Of a DNA stretch of 64,000 nucleotides, positions 55,533-64,000 are shown one piece after another (the stretch's first letter is position 1; each line of letters begins with the position of its first letter). The notes under the pieces were generated by a model. That model was not told the origin of the DNA and did not search any database. It saw only the letters and a list, made by a program, of their open reading frames with translations. Source of the DNA: a bacterium (GTDB lineage Bacteria > Zhuqueibacterota > Zhuqueibacteria > Residuimicrobiales > Krinioviventaceae); assembly GCA_029561455.1 (NCBI GenBank), contig JAKQIY010000013.1:372001-436000 (forward strand). The letters are read 5' to 3'. The position numbers were made by a program, and so were the translations under genes.

Positions 55533-58298
55533 TTAAAACACCAGGCCGATGCCGAACTTGACATAACGCGGCGCCTCAAAAGAGGCCGGGTTGTTAATCC
55601 TGTCCTGGTAATCATTGAAGAGACTGTGATGACTGGTCAGATCTACCTGTCTGATAATTGCGTCATTGGCGCGGCCGGTTTGTCCATTTACAACCAACTC
55701 GTTTTTCGTATCCAACAGGTTAACAATATACAGACTGAACCGTAATTTCATGTCCTTAACCAGATCATAATCATAATATCCGTAGCAATCAATCCGGAAT
55801 TTGCTTGGCATCGTTGCATTATTCGGGTACAGGTTAACTCTTGATAAGCGGCTTTCCTGTATTGGCGACCAGGTATAGGGTGTACCGGAATCATAGTATG
55901 CGGTTAAAGTGGCGTTTGTCGCTTTGGTAGTATGGCTTACAGTAAGATTAACCGTATGTCGCTGATCCCAACTCATTGGTATCAGGCGGGCAATCGGATC
56001 CTGGCTGTCGCCGGCCCGGGTAAAGGTTTGGGTAGGATTATCGGCGTTACCACGGGTGTATTGCAGGGTATAGTTAACCGCAGTATATACTTTCCCAAGC
56101 TGGTAATCATACTTAATTTCCAAACCTTTAACGTTGCCATAATCTTTGTTTGAGTACAGACCATAACGATACTGGTTATAGGTTGTAATTATCCGCATAC
56201 TCAACAGGTCATAAATATCCCGGTAAAAGAGGTTAACTTCAATCCCCATACCTTTAATTATTTCCTGCCACAAACCAACTTCGTACTGAACTGTACTCTG
56301 CGCTTTTAATTGCGGGTTACCGAGTTGCGTACTCCAGTCAACCGGCTCGATGAGGAAATTATTATTTTGGTAATAAGCATACATGGGTGGAGTTTGAAAG
56401 AAATGACCATAGCTGAAATGCAGCAATGCCTGGTCGGAAAGTTCATAGGATATACCAAAACGCGGACTGATCTGGTATTCCGGTTCCGCCTGCTTATAGG
56501 TGGACATTTTTTCCGGGTTATCCGGGAAAGATTGCTGGTTAGCCGGATTACGCCAATTAGTCGGATAAGTTGTGTTGGGATCAAAATAATCGTACCGAAC
56601 ACCCATATTGATTACCATATCCAGGAATTCCATTTTATCCTGTAAATAACCGGAAAGCTCTTTTGGTTTCACTTTATATTCTTCACCATAAATGGTCGAA
56701 TCGCCCAATAATACGGGTTCAAAGTTTGGGTAAATATAGGTTTTCAGTTCCGGATCATAATAATTTTCATAAACATTAGGTTCATTACGGTACAAGTTCT
56801 GGATTGAGTAATTTTTATAATCGAGTTCGTGATCTGTATAAAGCACACCGGTTTTGAGACTGTGGTTTTTGTGCGCTTGCCAGGTTAAATCATATTTAAT
56901 ATTCAAATCCCTGGTATTCCGTTTCATGTAAACTTTATCCTGTCCACCGGTATTAAAACCCGGTCCTGTGCTATTCAGGTATCGGTCATGGATATAGCGG
57001 GAATCAGTAGGATCTTCATAGAGATACTGACCATTAAAACCATCGATCAAGGATAATTTCAATTCGTGGAACATATTATAGCCGAGGTTCTGGTTGAGTT
57101 GCACACTGTACATATCACCATCCTGGTAATAACGGGATTTTCCATCGGGTGCATATTTATAAACATGACTATAGTTACCCCATTCATCCCGGTTGCCCGT
57201 ATAATTCAGAGATAATTTTAAACCCGGCGTTGGCATATAAGTAACTTTGGCGAAAAGGGACAGATTTTCCGAATCATCAAGGGGAACAAACGAGCTGTCG
57301 CCATTATGGGTATCAATCCAAAGGGCGGGATCATCGCTGGTATAATCGCTGTAATCCTGCATTTTAAATCTTTTCACTGCATTTAAATAATTATCATTAT
57401 TTTGATAACGAATATTGGTGAAAAAAGTCAGTTTGCTGCCGATGATCGGTCCTTCCAGTTGCAGTCTTATGTCTTTATTCCGGTCAATTTCACCGGCTTT
57501 TAAACCGATATAGACATCATCATGAGTGGTATAATAATTACCAAGATTTGTAGATATTCGTCCATGAAAACCGTTGCCGCCATCTTTGGTAACGGCATTG
57601 ACAATACCGCTCATTGCACGTCCGTATTCGGCATTAAAAGTTCCGGTGATAACTTCAAGGTCTTTGATAACATCATTTTCAATCGACACCAGTTTGTTTT
57701 CGCCGCGAAAAGTATCATCAACCTGTAAACCATCAACAAGATAAGACACTTCGTTTAAACGTCCACCGCGAAAATGACCATTCACTACACCAGCCTGCAT
57801 TTCAATGATGCCATCCATACTTTCAGTCGGTAGTATATCAATTTGATCGGAGGATACGTTGCGAACAGAACTGGTTTGATCTTTTTTAAACGAGATTGGA
57901 TCAGCAGTGACCATGACAACTTCACCTTCGATTACCTGGGGATTCAATTTAAAATCGAGGTTGGTCGTGGAATTGACGCTTACACGGATTTTTTCCATTT
58001 TAATATTGGCATAACCTATCATTCTCACTTCAACCGTATAAGTGCCGGGCATAATATTGATGATATAAAAACTTCCTTCGATGTCGGTAGTAGTGCCGCG
58101 CACCTGCTGCATCGGAGTTTTTTGATTACCAGCCCAGACTTCGGTTAGCATGATCTGAGCATAGGGCAGGGGTTCATTTGTTTCATTATCAAACACGGTA
58201 CCGGCAATTTTGCCTGTGGTAGCGGCATCGGTATTAAATGAAAAAAAGAACAAACCGGCCATTATCAGCAAGCCATAACAAAACTTTTTGTTCATCAC
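55533..58298 (-). CDS. TonB-dependent receptor with carboxypeptidase-regulatory-like domain
   Basis: The 921-residue outer membrane protein has a signal peptide (about 1-25) and a CarboxypepD_reg-like beta domain (about 28-110, GKIAGTVFDNETNEPLPYA). The plug domain has VSYLVDGLQVDD and YGRAMSGIVNAVTKDG. The barrel of about 650 residues ends in a YVKFGIGLVF C-terminal strand with terminal phenylalanine. It does not show SusC-specific features and no SusD gene follows. The ligand is unknown. It leads a three-gene minus-strand unit. Confidence 0.9.
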   Translation of the reverse strand: MMNKKFCYGLLIMAGLFFFSFNTDAATTGKIAGTVFDNETNEPLPYAQIMLTEVWAGNQKTPMQQVRGTTTDIEGSFYIINIMPGTYTVEVRMIGYANIKMEKIRVSVNSTTNLDFKLNPQVIEGEVVMVTADPISFKKDQTSSVRNVSSDQIDILPTESMDGIIEMQAGVVNGHFRGGRLNEVSYLVDGLQVDDTFRGENKLVSIENDVIKDLEVITGTFNAEYGRAMSGIVNAVTKDGGNGFHGRISTNLGNYYTTHDDVYIGLKAGEIDRNKDIRLQLEGPIIGSKLTFFTNIRYQNNDNYLNAVKRFKMQDYSDYTSDDPALWIDTHNGDSSFVPLDDSENLSLFAKVTYMPTPGLKLSLNYTGNRDEWGNYSHVYKYAPDGKSRYYQDGDMYSVQLNQNLGYNMFHELKLSLIDGFNGQYLYEDPTDSRYIHDRYLNSTGPGFNTGGQDKVYMKRNTRDLNIKYDLTWQAHKNHSLKTGVLYTDHELDYKNYSIQNLYRNEPNVYENYYDPELKTYIYPNFEPVLLGDSTIYGEEYKVKPKELSGYLQDKMEFLDMVINMGVRYDYFDPNTTYPTNWRNPANQQSFPDNPEKMSTYKQAEPEYQISPRFGISYELSDQALLHFSYGHFFQTPPMYAYYQNNNFLIEPVDWSTQLGNPQLKAQSTVQYEVGLWQEIIKGMGIEVNLFYRDIYDLLSMRIITTYNQYRYGLYSNKDYGNVKGLEIKYDYQLGKVYTAVNYTLQYTRGNADNPTQTFTRAGDSQDPIARLIPMSWDQRHTVNLTVSHTTKATNATLTAYYDSGTPYTWSPIQESRLSRVNLYPNNATMPSKFRIDCYGYYDYDLVKDMKLRFSLYIVNLLDTKNELVVNGQTGRANDAIIRQVDLTSHHSLFNDYQDRINNPASFEAPRYVKFGIGLVF

Positions 58299-58341
58299 AT
58301 TCTACTCCCTGTTGGTGAAAAGTATTGTTTGATTGAGCAGC

Positions 58342-58490
58342 TTAAACGTTTACTTGGTACTTTAGATATTATTCGTTTAAAGAAACAAAATAAAATTCAA
58401 TAATTACAGAAACGAAACTAAACAGAAATGATCTAGATTGATTGGTAACCGTTACGTAAACTGGGAATACATTGTCTACACTTAAACGTT
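58342..58490. promoter_or_regulatory. Cluster of palindrome-like sites upstream of the TonB receptor gene
   Basis: The 378-base gap between the sensor kinase and the receptor gene holds TTAAACGTTTA (58342-58352), the perfect 5-1-5 inverted repeat GTAACCGTTAC (58445-58455) and CTTAAACGTT (58481-58490). The shared AAACGTT core recalls LacI-type operators. No gene is visible in this gap. Which regulator, if any, binds is unknown. Confidence 0.4.
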
Positions 58491-58676
58491 ATCGTGAGCA
58501 GATAGATTTTAAGAATTTTATTTTGAAATGTCAACAAAAAAATAGAGTAAATGGAAAATTCTTTTTCTGTTTTTTTCGAAAATGAGGGAGAGCAATTTTC
58601 AATAATTTAAGGAAATTTTTGTCCTAATCATCACCCGACAGAAGTTTAAGTGGTGAAAATTTGAAGCCCCGACATT

Positions 58677-60293
58677 TTAAACAAACAAGTTGTCTTTTTC
58701 TTTTAAAACATTTTCCAGATCTTGCGATAACTTTTGTGTGGTCAGGGGTTTGATAATAAATCGTCTGATGCCAACTGATTTCGCTGTCGCTTCATTTATA
58801 CTTTCAATGAAACCTGAACATAAAATAATCGGGATTTTTGCATTAATGTGTAATAATTGTTTTGACAAAATCAGACCGGACATTTTGGGCATATTCATAT
58901 CTGTTAAAACCAGGTCATATTGACCGGGGTTTTGTGAAAATGATTGCAGCGCCTGTTGACTATCGCTAAATGATGTAACCCGGTAACCTAAATGCTCAAT
59001 CAATTGTTGCTGAATCTGCAAAACATCATCGTCGTCATCGACAAGCATTATATGTTTTGGGGTGAGTTGAACAGAATTCTGCGCATCGGTAGTTTTTTCC
59101 TTTTTTATAACAGACTGGTATTGCGGCATATAAACATAAAACTCCGAACCTTGTCCGGGTTGGCTTGATACTGTAATAGTGCCACAACAGGAGCGTACCA
59201 GGCTTTGTACGGTCGCAAGGCCCAGTCCATGGCCAATGCCAAGGTTCCTGGTACTGAAATAGGGATCAAATATACGATTTATTAAATAAGGATTAATTCC
59301 TTCTCCGCTATCGGTAACTTTAATCACCACATAATTTCCAGCTTCCAAATCCAGCCTGGTTTTTTGAATCTCTTCGCTGGACAGGTATTTTTCAATTATA
59401 GCTATTTCCAGTATTCCCCCTGTAGTATCCATTGCCTGTATACCGTTTTCGCACAAGTTAAACAGAATTTGTTCATAGCAGAAGGAATCGCCGTTAATTT
59501 GTTTTATATTTTGATCTATGTTCAGACTGATTTTGATTGATTCCGATAATTTAGGGGTCAATGATTGGACAACCCCGGCGGCAACATTGCTTATATGGAA
59601 AGGTTTTGTTATGGTAGGGCCGGTTTTACCAAGATAATGGATATGTTGTACAAGGTCGCGGGCTCGTTTTGTTGACCGGTAAATACTTTGAATATATTTT
59701 TCTACTTTTGCATCATGGGTAAAGACTTCCAGCAACATTTCCGTATATCCAAGAATCGGACTGAGAATATTATTCAAATCATGTCCCAGCCCCCGCGACA
59801 GAGTCTGTAAAGCAGTATCTTTTTCTTTTTGATAAAATGTTATATCTGCTAATTGATTTTCAATTGCCATTGCTTTAACCGGCGTTATATCGGATACAAA
59901 ACCTTCATAACAATAAATATCACCCCTATTATTGTAAACAACCCTGGCGTTCTCCGCTATCCAGATGATCGTTCTGTCTTTTTTATATACCTGTGAAATA
60001 AAATTTGACACCTTACCGTCGTTTTCAATGGCCTGTCTGAATTGATTACGACGGTTTGAATCGACATAGATTTTATCGGCAATATCTAAAGTATCCTCTA
60101 AAAGTTCATCGCTGGTTTCATAACCAAGTATTGACGCTAACGCCGAATTAGCTGTTATAAAACGTCCTGTAATTGTTGTTTGATAAATTCCTTCAGTGGC
60201 ATTTTCGAAAATTTCCCGATACAAATTGTCAGCTTGCATAAAGTCTCCGGCATCCATTCTTGTTTGGCATTTTAACAGCAAAAAATGAGCCAT
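58677..60293 (-). CDS. Cytosolic hybrid sensor histidine kinase (PAS-HisKA-HATPase-REC)
   Basis: The 538-residue protein has a PAS domain (about 24-138), a coiled link, and an H-box LSRGLGHDLNNILSP with His171. An HATPase domain follows with LCENGIQAM and DSGEGI and the G2-like GIGHGLGLATVQ. A C-terminal receiver domain has LVDDDDDV, phospho-acceptor Asp465 (TDMNMPKMSG) and IIKPLT. No membrane segment or signal peptide is visible, so the PAS domain should sense an internal signal. An ATG 18 codons in (60239) has GGAGA upstream and is an alternative start, giving 520 residues. It lies upstream of, and on the same strand as, the TonB-receptor unit. Confidence 0.9.
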   Translation of the reverse strand: MAHFLLLKCQTRMDAGDFMQADNLYREIFENATEGIYQTTITGRFITANSALASILGYETSDELLEDTLDIADKIYVDSNRRNQFRQAIENDGKVSNFISQVYKKDRTIIWIAENARVVYNNRGDIYCYEGFVSDITPVKAMAIENQLADITFYQKEKDTALQTLSRGLGHDLNNILSPILGYTEMLLEVFTHDAKVEKYIQSIYRSTKRARDLVQHIHYLGKTGPTITKPFHISNVAAGVVQSLTPKLSESIKISLNIDQNIKQINGDSFCYEQILFNLCENGIQAMDTTGGILEIAIIEKYLSSEEIQKTRLDLEAGNYVVIKVTDSGEGINPYLINRIFDPYFSTRNLGIGHGLGLATVQSLVRSCCGTITVSSQPGQGSEFYVYMPQYQSVIKKEKTTDAQNSVQLTPKHIMLVDDDDDVLQIQQQLIEHLGYRVTSFSDSQQALQSFSQNPGQYDLVLTDMNMPKMSGLILSKQLLHINAKIPIILCSGFIESINEATAKSVGIRRFIIKPLTTQKLSQDLENVLKEKDNLFV

Positions 60294-60702
60294 TTTGATA
60301 CCCTGATGCTACCTGTTCTATCACACTATATTTGTTTATATCATTGAAATTGATATGCTTTAACTATATACAATTAAAGAATTTATGTTTTTTAATCTCC
60401 AATGCCGCTGTTTAACCGGAAATCGAATACAGTTTAAACCAATGAATTTTAAACTTGGATTGATTTTTTTTGTATACCATTTTATACCTGGTCATTTTTT
60501 TTTTGCAAATAACTACAATATCAACAAACAGATAACCCTGTTGTGACATCGCAGAATGACATGGGATAATAAAGACACACTATTGCCCATACCTAATAAA
60601 TAGTATAATGTACAAAATTACCCCGAGACGAGTGACGTTATCCTTGATTGTAGCGGCTGTTTAAATTCCCCGTATTCATTGAAACCCCCTGAGATTGAGA
60701 CG
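60294..60702. other. 409-base non-coding gap
   Basis: This A+T-rich gap lies between the HAD phosphatase gene and the sensor kinase gene, both on the minus strand. An imperfect hairpin (ATGGG ... CCCAT) occurs near 60558-60590 but lacks a T-run. No gene, RNA or convincing terminator was recognised. It probably contains the kinase promoter. Confidence 0.4.
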
Positions 60703-61365
60703 TTACCAATTCGATATTTTCCAGCCAACCTGTCGGGCATACCGGCGTAGTAGTCGATCCGGCGAAACACAGATTGGATTTTCAACAGCATTTAACATCG
60801 GCAGGTCGGAGTAAGAATCTGTATAGAACCAGGCATTGTTTAGAACCAGATTGTTATCGGCGCAAAATTGCAAAGAGCGCGTCAGTTTTTCTTCGCCATA
60901 GCAGTAACGACCATGCGGCAAGCCGGTAAACAGACCCTGGTGCACTTCGAGACTTGAACAAATCATATCGTCAAAACCAAGGTACTGCCTTACCGGTTCA
61001 CATATTTGTTCTATGGAGGCGGAGAGGATAACAGTCAGCGCATTATTATTTTTATGAAATTCAATTTCCCTGCGGGCATGGAGCCGAATGGCCGGTTTAA
61101 TGAGTTTACCGAACATCGTATTCATAAATTCGACAATTTTTTGTTCAGTTTGTCCTTTTAACCATTGGGTCATTCTGGAACTAATGACCTGTGGATCTAT
61201 GAATTCCAATTTATAGCCGAGGGACAGCAGTACAGCTTCAATAAAATAACGTCTTTTAAAAATTTTATTCACAAATGCAGGAATTCCTAAAAGACTGCCG
61301 CTGCTATCATTCAGAATAGTATGATCCAGATCGAAAAATGCTATATATTTTTTTTGATTAGACAA
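60703..61365 (-). CDS. HAD-superfamily phosphatase (HAD-IB type)
   Basis: The 220-residue protein has motif I FFDLDHTIL with the nucleophile aspartate, motif II VILSASIEQI, and motif III/IV YTDSYSDLPML with the acidic metal ligands. This is the SerB-like HAD-IB group, which often acts on phosphoserine-like or lipid-related phosphates. The start overlaps the end of the lipid kinase gene by eight bases, pointing to coupled translation. With that kinase and PlsC next to it, a phosphatase acting in phospholipid synthesis is a reasonable guess. Confidence 0.88.
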   Translation of the reverse strand: MSNQKKYIAFFDLDHTILNDSSGSLLGIPAFVNKIFKRRYFIEAVLLSLGYKLEFIDPQVISSRMTQWLKGQTEQKIVEFMNTMFGKLIKPAIRLHARREIEFHKNNNALTVILSASIEQICEPVRQYLGFDDMICSSLEVHQGLFTGLPHGRYCYGEEKLTRSLQFCADNNLVLNNAWFYTDSYSDLPMLNAVENPICVSPDRLLRRYARQVGWKISNW

Positions 61366-62278
61366 TTTTTAAATAATGCGCTCCGGTTGAATTGTATATC
61401 GTTTTTATTTTTGCCGGCAGAATATTAATAATAAAGCGGTCGCCATAAAACATTTCACCATCCAGGTGATAAGGAACGGTTTCGTTGAATTGAATCAACA
61501 GTTTATCTGTTGTATAATATTGCACTTTGGGATCTTGCAGATGAACACCTTTTTTTACTTTATCAAATATATTAAATCGCTCTGAAAAAGTCAATTTTTC
61601 AACATGCAAAATATCAAATAAACCATCATTCGCAATTGCTTTTGGAGTGAGGAAATACCCGCCGCCGAATCTTCTGCCGATGCCGATCGTGTTGATAAAG
61701 CAGCGGGCGCTTATTTCGTCCTTGCCGCTGATGATTGTCATCGGTTTTTCCTGAAAGAATAATAATGTTTTAATAATGTGCCAGAGATACTTGCCGGGAT
61801 AGCCTTTTTTCACCTGGCCATTTTTATAATTTTCTGCTGCAACCTGGGCATCAAACCCCAAGCCCATTCCATTGACGAAATAATGGCCGTTGCAAACGCC
61901 TACATCCATCAAAGTTGTGGTTACTTTGAAAAATTCATCCCAATCGTCGTCTGTAAAACGTTCATGAAAGCCTAAAATAGGGACAAAATCGTTACCGGTT
62001 CCTGCCGGGATAGCGCCAAAAGTGACAGGTTGATCCATAATGCCAGTTATCGTTTCATTCATCGTTCCGTCGCCACCCACAGCAATGATATTGGTATAAC
62101 CACTGCCAGCCAGGTTGCGGGCTAGTTCAATTGCATGTCCCTTTCTTTCGGTAAATACCAGAGTGTATACAAGCCCATGTTGTTCTGCTTTTTCTTGTAC
62201 TTTGGTCGCAAATTTTTTGGCATAGCCATTCCCTGCGATTGGATTGATAATAAACGCCCATTTAGTATTTTCCGGCAT
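61358..62278 (-). CDS. Diacylglycerol-kinase-family lipid kinase
   Basis: The 306-residue protein matches the DgkB/YegS group: INPIAGNGYAKKF at the N-terminus, the nucleotide loop VGGDGTMNE, PAGTGNDFVP, and a C-terminal beta domain with NDGLFDILHVEKL and HLDGE. It would phosphorylate diacylglycerol or another lipid alcohol with ATP at the inner membrane. The gene begins 11 bases after plsC and overlaps the phosphatase gene. All core motifs are present. Confidence 0.92.
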   Translation of the reverse strand: MPENTKWAFIINPIAGNGYAKKFATKVQEKAEQHGLVYTLVFTERKGHAIELARNLAGSGYTNIIAVGGDGTMNETITGIMDQPVTFGAIPAGTGNDFVPILGFHERFTDDDWDEFFKVTTTLMDVGVCNGHYFVNGMGLGFDAQVAAENYKNGQVKKGYPGKYLWHIIKTLLFFQEKPMTIISGKDEISARCFINTIGIGRRFGGGYFLTPKAIANDGLFDILHVEKLTFSERFNIFDKVKKGVHLQDPKVQYYTTDKLLIQFNETVPYHLDGEMFYGDRFIINILPAKIKTIYNSTGAHYLKIV

Positions 62279-62289
62279 ATTTTTTGTCC

Positions 62290-63012
62290 TTATAATTTAT
62301 AAGCCGATTCAATGATTAATTTTGTCTTTTCAAGTATTTCCGGAACAGTTTTATCTTCAATTTCTTCATTTTTAATCGGTTGATGAATAATGACTTCCAG
62401 GCGTGTAAAGGGATTGATGTAAAATCGCGGTTTGGGGCGAAGTCTATACATACCATTCAAAGTCACCGGTAGTATATCGAGTTTTGTTCCTTTTTGAATA
62501 TGGATAAATCCTCTTTTAAACTGTTGGATATTACCGTCAAGTGTACGCGTCGATTCAGGAAATATCGCAATAGATTTTTTTTCACCTGCGTTTATTGAAC
62601 TGGAAATTATTTTTTTTACACCACGGGAAAGATCTCGACTGACTGGTATGTAATGGGTAATTTTAAGAACCTGACCGAAAATCGGAATCCGCGTCAAATA
62701 CTCGCGTCCCAGCCATGAAACCTGGGGAAAGACTGCCATTACTGCCGGAATATCATAAAGGCTGGCATGGTTAACTAACACAAGATAATTACTGTCTCTT
62801 GTGCAATTTTCCCGTCCATAAATATATAACCTTTTACCCATCAGGAAAAATAAAACATGTCCCCATGCCCAGACAAAGTAGGGGACTGCACCTTTGAATC
62901 GCATGTTATATAAAATTACCGCCAGTGAAGCTGCAAAGAATGTAAAAACAAATTGCAGTATGAGAATAAATGCAGTAAAACTAATCGCGCCCGCTTTTAA
63001 TACTGTTTTCAT
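62290..63012 (-). CDS. plsC: 1-acyl-glycerol-3-phosphate acyltransferase
   Basis: PlsC adds the second acyl chain to make phosphatidic acid. The 240-residue protein has an N-terminal membrane helix (about 10-35), then the catalytic NHASLYD (H-x4-D), block II SWLGREYL, block III FPESTRT and block IV LPVTLNGMYRL. Serine replaces the common glycine in FPEGTR. It leads the three-gene lipid cluster and is probably active at the cytosolic face of the inner membrane. Confidence 0.92.
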   Translation of the reverse strand: MKTVLKAGAISFTAFILILQFVFTFFAASLAVILYNMRFKGAVPYFVWAWGHVLFFLMGKRLYIYGRENCTRDSNYLVLVNHASLYDIPAVMAVFPQVSWLGREYLTRIPIFGQVLKITHYIPVSRDLSRGVKKIISSSINAGEKKSIAIFPESTRTLDGNIQQFKRGFIHIQKGTKLDILPVTLNGMYRLRPKPRFYINPFTRLEVIIHQPIKNEEIEDKTVPEILEKTKLIIESAYKL

Positions 63013-63155
63013 TGTTACCTGTAATGAATACTATTCATAATTCTGTTCAAAATAAATAAAATTTTGGTTTAATTCAATTAAAATCTATCATTCACTACAA
63101 GACCGGAAATTATTTTATATCATTATTCGTTCCTCGACCAAAATTGGATTATAAT

Positions 63156-64000
63156 TTATTTCTCGCCGGCAAGCACCTCGGCAATATTAACGGAATGATC
63201 TTTGATTCGTTTATAAGAATTCAACATGTCCATATAAATAATACTGGTCAGGGGAGAGGCATTTTTAGTTCCCAGTTTATTCAGGTGACTGGTTCTATGG
63301 GTTTTAACCATATAATTAATAGTTTTACCATCATTCAATGCTTTGTTCAAAATTTTTCCATCGTCATTTTTTGCTGCAAAACTGATATCTGCTATATGAT
63401 TGGCAACTAACCTGTGCAATAAAATGATGTCGGATTTGTCCTGGTCGGAAAAATGTAACTTGTTTTGCATCATTTTATATTGCAATTTCGCTATGACGAT
63501 GATTTCATCACTGATGGATTCATATTCATCTGCCATTCTCAGTTGTTTGCGGACTTCGTTAACAGCATCGACGGTCAGATTATCGCTCATAAGTCTGTTT
63601 ACAAATTCAATGATCTCTTTCTGCATGATATCCAGAATTTTTTCCCGGTGGATCAACTTTTCTTTTAAGGAATCCTTGTTTTTGAAAAGGTAATCATATA
63701 ACCAGACATTCATTTTTTGCACTGATTCACTCATGCGGATCACTTCATAATAGGATTGTTTTACACCAAGCGCCGGGGCGTCCAACATACCGGCGTCAAA
63801 ATAGGTTAAATGCCGTTTTTCTTTATGTTTCTTTTCCGGCACCAGCCAGATCATCATTTTGGATAGCGGACTTACAAAAGAAATAAAAGCGGTTACAATA
63901 AAAATGTTAAAACCTGTATGGGCAAAGGCGATCCGCGCTGCAATATCCATTTTCTCTGGCAGAAAGGTTTCTAACAACCATATATAATTAAAAAATATCG
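63156..64000 (-). CDS. Na/Pi cotransporter family protein, C-terminal part
   Basis: The frame is open to the right edge, so the N-terminal membrane repeats lie outside the window. The visible part starts in a final transport helix (IAARIAFAHTGFNIFIVTAF), which matches the end of the NptA/Na-Pi cotransporter II domain. It continues as a soluble helical PhoU-like domain (about 180 residues from YEVIRMSES on). This permease-PhoU fusion is common in bacteria. A TTG within the visible part could be mistaken for a start, but coding continues upstream of it. Confidence 0.88.
   Translation of the reverse strand, partial: IFFNYIWLLETFLPEKMDIAARIAFAHTGFNIFIVTAFISFVSPLSKMMIWLVPEKKHKEKRHLTYFDAGMLDAPALGVKQSYYEVIRMSESVQKMNVWLYDYLFKNKDSLKEKLIHREKILDIMQKEIIEFVNRLMSDNLTVDAVNEVRKQLRMADEYESISDEIIVIAKLQYKMMQNKLHFSDQDKSDIILLHRLVANHIADISFAAKNDDGKILNKALNDGKTINYMVKTHRTSHLNKLGTKNASPLTSIIYMDMLNSYKRIKDHSVNIAEVLAGEK

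Noticed and set aside
60558-60590. Hairpin in the gap between the HAD phosphatase and sensor kinase genes as a terminator
   Set aside because: The stem is imperfect and no T-run follows on either strand.

Overview
The window is typical of a Gram-negative (diderm) bacterium of the FCB superphylum, most like Calditrichota/KSB1-type lineages. This is an inference from protein families, not a database match. The support is a PorV/PorQ-family protein beside a large secreted protein with a type IX-style C-terminal sorting module, a carboxypeptidase-regulatory-domain TonB receptor, a DUF4837 lipoprotein, a DUF2723 glycosyltransferase, a DapL-type lysine pathway, and moderate G+C with very A+T-rich intergenic DNA. 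No rRNA, tRNA, CRISPR array, insertion sequence or prophage gene was recognised.

Layout. 1-753: tail of a secreted Ig-like protein and a small unknown gene. 946-22243 (+): a long co-directional run of mostly housekeeping and envelope genes: valS, a DUF4139 protein, recG, a DUF1844 protein, methyltransferase, GT4 glycosyltransferase, DUF2723 O-glycosyltransferase, flippase-like protein, DUF4837 lipoprotein, purE, rfbD-like reductase, polyprenyl-phosphate mannose synthase, a glycolate-oxidase-like trio (glcD/E/F), an alpha/beta hydrolase and a LOG-family protein. The mannose synthase and DUF2723 protein suggest lipid-linked-sugar protein glycosylation. 22574-38194 (+): an eight-gene transport locus and the most unusual part of the window. 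It holds an ABC ATPase, an ABC permease fused to a degenerate M1-peptidase-like and golvesin-like exterior, TolC, a 54-codon internally deleted DUF190 gene, an RND adaptor, a normal RND pump, a 1559-residue RND pump fused to an ABC ATPase, and a final ABC-2 permease. 38622-46669 (+): a lysine operon behind a lysine riboswitch with a promoter and intrinsic terminator: M20 deacylase, lysC, dapB, dapA, dapF, dapL, lysA. 46759-50739: asnA, a small membrane protein, nucleoside hydrolase, CPBP protease and dCMP deaminase. 50866-58298 (-): TonB receptor, large sorted surface protein and PorV-like protein, closed by a strong terminator. 58677-64000 (-): a hybrid sensor kinase, a phospholipid cluster (HAD phosphatase, diacylglycerol-kinase-like, PlsC), and the end of a Na/Pi cotransporter running off the window.

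The main finds are these. (1) The RND-ABC fusion has an ATPase domain that itself seems split by a four-helix membrane insertion. Topology counting keeps both ATPase parts in the cytoplasm, and the next gene encodes a plausible ABC-2 partner. (2) The DapF homologue has serine at both catalytic-cysteine positions. (3) A DUF190 gene has been cut down in frame to its two ends. (4) The lysine operon is riboswitch-controlled and begins with an M20 deacylase that the DapL route should not need.
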